Made by a program: the position numbers and the translations under genes. From assembly GCA_039191215.1 (NCBI GenBank), contig JBCCXT010000009.1:23092-87091 (forward strand): a stretch of 64,000 nt of DNA, read 5' to 3'. Below, one piece after another: positions 60,550-64,000 of the stretch. Under the pieces are notes generated by a model. That model was not told the origin of the DNA, searched no databases, and saw nothing but the letters and a program-made list of their open reading frames with translations. Numbering within the stretch: the stretch's first letter is position 1; the number at the start of each line of letters is the position of its first letter. The DNA is from HKCCE3408 sp039191215. Lineage in GTDB: Bacteria > Pseudomonadota > Alphaproteobacteria > Rhodobacterales > Rhodobacteraceae.

Positions 60550-61194
60550 ATGCATCCCAATCCCGCATTTCGAAACGAACCTGAGATCTTGCACCTGAAC
60601 TTGGTGCGGGTGCGCAGCTTTGGGATGCTGATTGTGCCGGGCGACGACACGCTGCCGATGATCAGCCACATTCCTTATGTCTTGGCTGAGGATTGCCTCA
60701 GCGTCGATCTACATCTGGTGCGCTCGAACCCGATCTTTCGCGCCACCACCACGCCCCGGCCCGCAATGCTGGTTGTGAACGGGCCGGACGGCTACGTCTC
60801 GCCCGATTGGTACGACGACCCGACCCACAGCCAGGTTCCAACCTGGAATTATGTCGTCGTGCATCTGTCAGGGCAGCTGGAGCCGCGCCCCGAAGACAGT
60901 TTGCGCGCCCATCTAGACCAGCTTTCGGCTGAGTTCGAGCAGCGTCTGGCGCCAAAGAGGCCCTGGCTTGCCGACAAGATGCCGCCGGAAAAGCTCACCT
61001 CGATGATGCGCAGCATCGGCGTCTTTCGGTTTCGGATCGAGGCAATCGACGGCACCTGGAAGCTTAATCAAAACAAGGTCCAAGCCCATCGGGAGGGTGC
61101 CGCGACGCATATCAAGGCCTCATCGATCGGCCATGAAACGGACGAGCTGTCGCTGTTGATCCGGGGGATCGGGCCGACCAAGCCCGTGGCTTGA
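60550..61194 (+). CDS. paiB: PaiB-family FMN-binding protein
   Basis: A 214-residue protein of the PaiB/FMN-binding negative regulator type: MHPNPAFR at the start, then SFGMLIVPGDDTLPMISHIPYVL, RPAMLVVNGPDGYVSPDWYD, and the C-terminal GVFRFRIEAIDGTWKLNQNKV. It folds as a flavin-reductase-like split barrel. Its precise role, repression of other genes or a flavin enzyme, is not clear. It is encoded 29 bp after mtaB. Confidence 0.88.
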   Translation: MHPNPAFRNEPEILHLNLVRVRSFGMLIVPGDDTLPMISHIPYVLAEDCLSVDLHLVRSNPIFRATTTPRPAMLVVNGPDGYVSPDWYDDPTHSQVPTWNYVVVHLSGQLEPRPEDSLRAHLDQLSAEFEQRLAPKRPWLADKMPPEKLTSMMRSIGVFRFRIEAIDGTWKLNQNKVQAHREGAATHIKASSIGHETDELSLLIRGIGPTKPVA

Positions 61195-61253
61195 ATTGGA
61201 CATCGCGCCGGGCTGTGCTTAAGTCTTGGGTAGTGCCGATATCGGAGGATGTG

Positions 61254-61526
61254 ATGGCTGCCCCTTTAGCCCCGGTTGCGGGGATCGCCCTGAAATATGC
61301 CGCCGCGGCGGCGACAGGCTATCTGCTGGCCCGGGCATTGCCGGCGGGCGATGCCGATCCGCGCGCTGATGCGGCGATGGATGCGATGCCCGATGGTTTG
61401 ACAGCCTCGGCCGATGACAATGCCGCGCGGGCGGGCTTTCGCTGGCGTCGTGCGGTCAAGCTTGGCGCTGTCGGCGCGCAGATCGACGCGGCCCTTCTGG
61501 GCCGGCTGCGCGTGCGGCGGACATGA
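61254..61526 (+). CDS. Small protein of unknown function
   Basis: A 90-residue Ala-rich protein starting MAAPLAPVAGIALKYAAAAATGYLLARALPAG; the hydrophobic N-terminal helix could be a membrane segment. The start is chosen because GGAGGA lies 6-11 bp upstream of the ATG at 61254; a longer frame starting in the paiB stop is also open. Its stop overlaps the GST gene by 4 bp. Not recognised. Confidence 0.6.
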   Translation: MAAPLAPVAGIALKYAAAAATGYLLARALPAGDADPRADAAMDAMPDGLTASADDNAARAGFRWRRAVKLGAVGAQIDAALLGRLRVRRT

Positions 61527-62131
61527 GCGCGGCATACACGCTTTATCACGCGTCCGCTTCGCCTTTTGTGCGCTCGGCCCATGTGGCCGCGTTAGAACTT
61601 GGCATCGACTTTGAGCTGAAATCGGTGACGACAACGCCGGTTGCCAGTGACCCGGTGCTTTTGCCGGCAAATCCGTTGGGTAAGATACCTGCCCTTGCCC
61701 GACCAGATGGTCCGACGCTTTTTGATAGCCGGGTGATCTGCCGCTATCTTGATGCGCAAGCTGGCGGGCGGCTTTATCCTGCGCCTGGATTGTGGGAGGT
61801 TTTGACGCTTGAGGCGCTGGCCCATGGCGTGATGGAAGCGGCTGTGATTTCCGTCTACGAGGTTCGCCTACGCCCCGAGGCTGAGCAGAACGCCGAATGG
61901 CTTGCGGGGCAATGGGCCAAGGTAACCCGCGCGCTTGACGTGGTCGAGGCGCAGTGGATGAGCCATCTGTCCGGGCCGCTGACCATGGCGCAGATCGCAC
62001 TTGCCTGCGGTTTGGGCTATCTTGATCTCCGCCATCCCGACAAAGACTGGCGCCCGAGCAGGCCCGGTCTGGCGGGCTGGTATGAGGTTTTTGCCGCACG
62101 TCCCGCAATGATCCAGACGGAACCGGCATGA
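61523..62131 (+). CDS. Glutathione S-transferase family protein
   Basis: A 202-residue GST-like protein. N-terminal thioredoxin fold: YTLYHASASPFVRSAHVAALELGIDFELKSV, PLGKIPALARPDGPTLFDSRVICRYLDAQAG (the cis-Pro and ES/DS glutathione-binding block). C-terminal helices end PTGLAGWYEVFAARPAM-like (RPGLAGWYEVF). Substrate unknown. Overlaps the GNAT gene by 4 bp. Confidence 0.9.
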   Translation: MSAAYTLYHASASPFVRSAHVAALELGIDFELKSVTTTPVASDPVLLPANPLGKIPALARPDGPTLFDSRVICRYLDAQAGGRLYPAPGLWEVLTLEALAHGVMEAAVISVYEVRLRPEAEQNAEWLAGQWAKVTRALDVVEAQWMSHLSGPLTMAQIALACGLGYLDLRHPDKDWRPSRPGLAGWYEVFAARPAMIQTEPA

Positions 62132-62604
62132 GCTGCACCTGCCATCCCTCAGACTCCATCTGCCCCGATACGGGCAGCGGTGTTGTGCAGGTCGAGACCA
62201 AGGCACAGCTGATGCAGTGCTTTGAGATCAGGCGCCAGGTTTTTATAGAAGAGCAAAATATCCCCGAGGCCGAAGAATGGGACGACAAAGACCTGCTTGC
62301 GCAGCACTTTTTGGCCTTTGACCTTGGCGTGGCGGTTGGCACAGCGCGCGCATACGGCAACGGGCCAGAGATGCGGATCGGCCGGATCGCTGTCCTGCCG
62401 GTCGCCCGTGGCACGGGTCTTGGCCGCAAGTTGGTCGAAGAGGCGCTGAGCTATGGTGCGGCGGGCCCGTTCGAGACGGCCGCCCTTGATGCCCAGCTTT
62501 ACGCGCTGCCATTTTATACACGCCTCGGTTTCGTCGCAGAAGGCGGCGATTTTGACGACGGATCCGGCATCCTGCATCGGCGCATGACACGTCCGTTCCC
62601 GTAG
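62128..62604 (+). CDS. GNAT family N-acetyltransferase
   Basis: A 158-residue GNAT protein similar to the ElaA/YjcF type: QLMQCFEIRRQVFIEEQNIPEAEEWDDKD, then RIGRIAVLPVARGTGLGRKLVEEALSYGA (R-G-T-G-L-G acetyl-CoA loop) and LPFYTRLGFVAEGGDFDDGSGILHRRM. Starts in a 4-bp overlap with the GST gene. Substrate not known. Confidence 0.9.
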   Translation: MSCTCHPSDSICPDTGSGVVQVETKAQLMQCFEIRRQVFIEEQNIPEAEEWDDKDLLAQHFLAFDLGVAVGTARAYGNGPEMRIGRIAVLPVARGTGLGRKLVEEALSYGAAGPFETAALDAQLYALPFYTRLGFVAEGGDFDDGSGILHRRMTRPFP

Positions 62605-62903
62605 CGGCCTAACCGGGTCAAAGTTGCGGTTCTTGCGCTGGTGTTCGCAAACGGGTGCGCGGTGGCTATTTCAGGCAAACCGTGTGAATGCCCTGGCGAA
62701 GTCTTGTACTGGCTCTTGTCGGGCTCAGAACCGAAGCAAATTTGAAACAAAAGCTGCGACACTTCCGCCAAGATGCGCGCCTTTGTCCGCTGGACGACTA
62801 TACTATGTAGAACTAGAACCTTGACAGTTGGGCTCTACCTTTGGTGGGGCCGCCCAGGTATTCGTGCCCGCATGGGCAATTGTGGACCAAGGAGATACGC
62901 CCC

Positions 62904-63482
62904 GTGTCCCACGCTGAAGAGCCATCCGACACCCGTCGGGATTTCTTACTTTACGCGACCGGAGGGACCGGCGTGGTCTTGACCGGCGCCGCTGTCTGGC
63001 CGCTGGTAAACTCGATGAACCCTGCCGCCGATACCCGCGCCGCCTCGACCTTGCGCGTGGATGTGGCTGGCGTTGTCGAAGGCTCTCAGCTGACGATCCT
63101 TTTCCTGGGTAAGCCGATTTTCATCCGCCGCCGTACCGCCGAAGAGATCGAAGCAGCGGTTGCCGTTGACGTGTCAGAGTTGCAAGATCCGATCGCGCGA
63201 AATGCAAATTTGCCCGATGGAGATGAGGCTTTGGACAGCAACCGCTCGCTTGCGCCGTTTGACGGCGAAAATACCGGCGAATGGCTGGTGATGCAGGGCG
63301 TTTGCACGCATTTGGGCTGTGTGCCGTTAGGTGACGGCGCCGGAGATTTCGGCGGTTGGTTCTGCCCATGCCACGGCTCGCACTACGACACGTCCGGCCG
63401 CATTCGCCGCGGCCCGGCGCCCGAAAATCTTCCCGTCCCAACGGCATCGTTTGTGGACGAAACGACCATCCTTTTGGGTTAA
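62904..63482 (+). CDS. petA: Ubiquinol-cytochrome c reductase Rieske iron-sulfur subunit
   Basis: A 192-residue Rieske protein of the cytochrome bc1 complex. The GTG at 62904 has AAGGAG upstream and yields MSHAEEPSDTRRDFLLYATGG, a twin-arginine signal-anchor. Cluster ligands: CTHLGC (134, 136, 139) and CPCHGSH (154, 156, 157, 160). It moves electrons from ubiquinol to cytochrome c1. It is followed 15 bp later by petB. Normal length for alphaproteobacterial PetA. Confidence 0.96.
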   Translation: MSHAEEPSDTRRDFLLYATGGTGVVLTGAAVWPLVNSMNPAADTRAASTLRVDVAGVVEGSQLTILFLGKPIFIRRRTAEEIEAAVAVDVSELQDPIARNANLPDGDEALDSNRSLAPFDGENTGEWLVMQGVCTHLGCVPLGDGAGDFGGWFCPCHGSHYDTSGRIRRGPAPENLPVPTASFVDETTILLG

Positions 63483-63497
63483 CGGAGGCAACGACAG

Positions 63498-64000
63498 ATG
63501 TCTGGTATCCCCCACGACCATTACGAACCAAAGACCGGCGCCGAAAAATGGCTTCACCGCCGATTGCCGGTTGTGTCGTTGCTTTATGACACACTGATGA
63601 TCCCGACGCCCAAAAACCTCAACTGGATGTGGATTTGGGGCATCGTGCTGGTCTTCTGCCTGGTGATGCAGATCGGCACCGGCATCATCTTGGTGATGCA
63701 CTACACGCCGCATGTCGATTTGGCCTTCTCATCGGTTGAGCGCATCATGCGCGACGTCAATGGCGGCTGGGCGCTGCGCTATATCCACCAAAACGGCGCC
63801 TCGCTGTTTTTCATTGCGGTTTACCTGCACATCTTCCGTGGGCTCTATTACGGCTCCTACAAGACCCCGCGTGAGGTGACATGGATCATCGGCATGCTGA
63901 TCTACGTGCTGATGATGGGCACAGCCTTTATGGGCTACGTTCTGCCCTGGGGTCAGATGTCTTTCTGGGGCGCCACGGTGATCACCGGCCTATTCGGCGC
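63498..64000 (+). CDS. petB: Cytochrome b of the bc1 complex (partial at the right edge)
   Basis: 167 codons are present before the window ends. The start ATG at 63498 follows GGAGG at 63484-63488. Sequence: WLHRRLPVVSLLYDTLMIPTPKNLNWMWIWGIVLVFCLVMQIGTGIIL, then VNGGWALRYIHQNGASLFFIAVYLHIFRGLYYGSYKTPREVTW (two heme-ligand His residues in the GASLFF-x-x-x-YLHIFR helix region) and GYVLPWGQMSFWGATVITGLFG. It provides the quinone-binding pockets and b hemes. Confidence 0.95.
   Translation, partial: MSGIPHDHYEPKTGAEKWLHRRLPVVSLLYDTLMIPTPKNLNWMWIWGIVLVFCLVMQIGTGIILVMHYTPHVDLAFSSVERIMRDVNGGWALRYIHQNGASLFFIAVYLHIFRGLYYGSYKTPREVTWIIGMLIYVLMMGTAFMGYVLPWGQMSFWGATVITGLFG

Noticed and set aside
1..64000. 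CRISPR array or long tandem repeat
   Set aside because: No regularly spaced direct repeats were noticed; the repeated elements are the two 18-bp operators and short motifs only.

Overview
The window looks like chromosome from a GC-rich alphaproteobacterium, most likely a Rhodobacterales (roseobacter-group) marine-type bacterium. The evidence is indirect: a petA-petB cytochrome bc1 start next to dapF-mtaB-paiB, TRAP and sugar ABC transporters, several Lrp/AsnC regulators, and dense operons with 4-bp ATGA overlaps. No 16S or other definitive marker is present.

Layout. (1) 1-2361: start of an exported protein plus a universal stress protein on the minus strand, divergent from an Lrp/AsnC regulator and a Tat-exported agmatine deiminase. 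(2) 3041-28689: an 18-gene, single-strand operon of about 25.6 kb encoding an extracellular contractile injection system (eCIS, Afp/PVC-like): sheath, tube, zinc-ribbon protein, Pvc16-like terminator, AAA+ ATPase, a 1712-residue DUF4157 protein, hub/spike, PAAR-like tip, gp25, two giant baseplate proteins, a gpI-like protein and a DUF6519 beta-helix protein. There are no capsid, terminase, portal or integrase genes. (3) 28690-32627: GNAT enzyme, IS481-type transposase relic, and a three-gene minus-strand operon ending in an exported caspase-like protein. (4) 32950-38620: a partly decayed lysine-catabolism island: saccharopine/lysine dehydrogenase-like protein and aminoadipate-semialdehyde dehydrogenase are intact; a TPP-enzyme gene and gcdH (glutaryl-CoA dehydrogenase) are pseudogenes; a racemase and an Lrp regulator lie between them. 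(5) 38633-46094: fused 2-oxoacid dehydrogenase E1, malonyltransferase-like protein, FAD amino-acid oxidoreductase and a TRAP transporter. (6) 46308-57184: ABM-domain membrane protein, a LacI regulator with two identical operators, a sugar ABC transporter, an SMP-30 lactonase and the four-enzyme threonate/erythronate (DUF1537) pathway. (7) 57352-64000: PadR relic, orphan protein, tRNA-Lys, then housekeeping genes dapF, mtaB, paiB, GST, GNAT, petA and the start of petB.

How it works together. The eCIS operon should build a secreted phage-tail-like syringe; tail fibre and classical tape-measure genes are not obvious, so the DUF4157 giant and the beta-helix proteins are the interesting unassigned parts. 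The LacI-controlled cluster forms a complete import-and-degrade route for a C4 sugar acid or its lactone. The lysine island points to an ancestral lysine to glutaryl-CoA route now broken at gcdH. Both transporter operons carry a strong stem-loop just after the binding-protein gene, which suggests differential expression of receptor versus membrane subunits.
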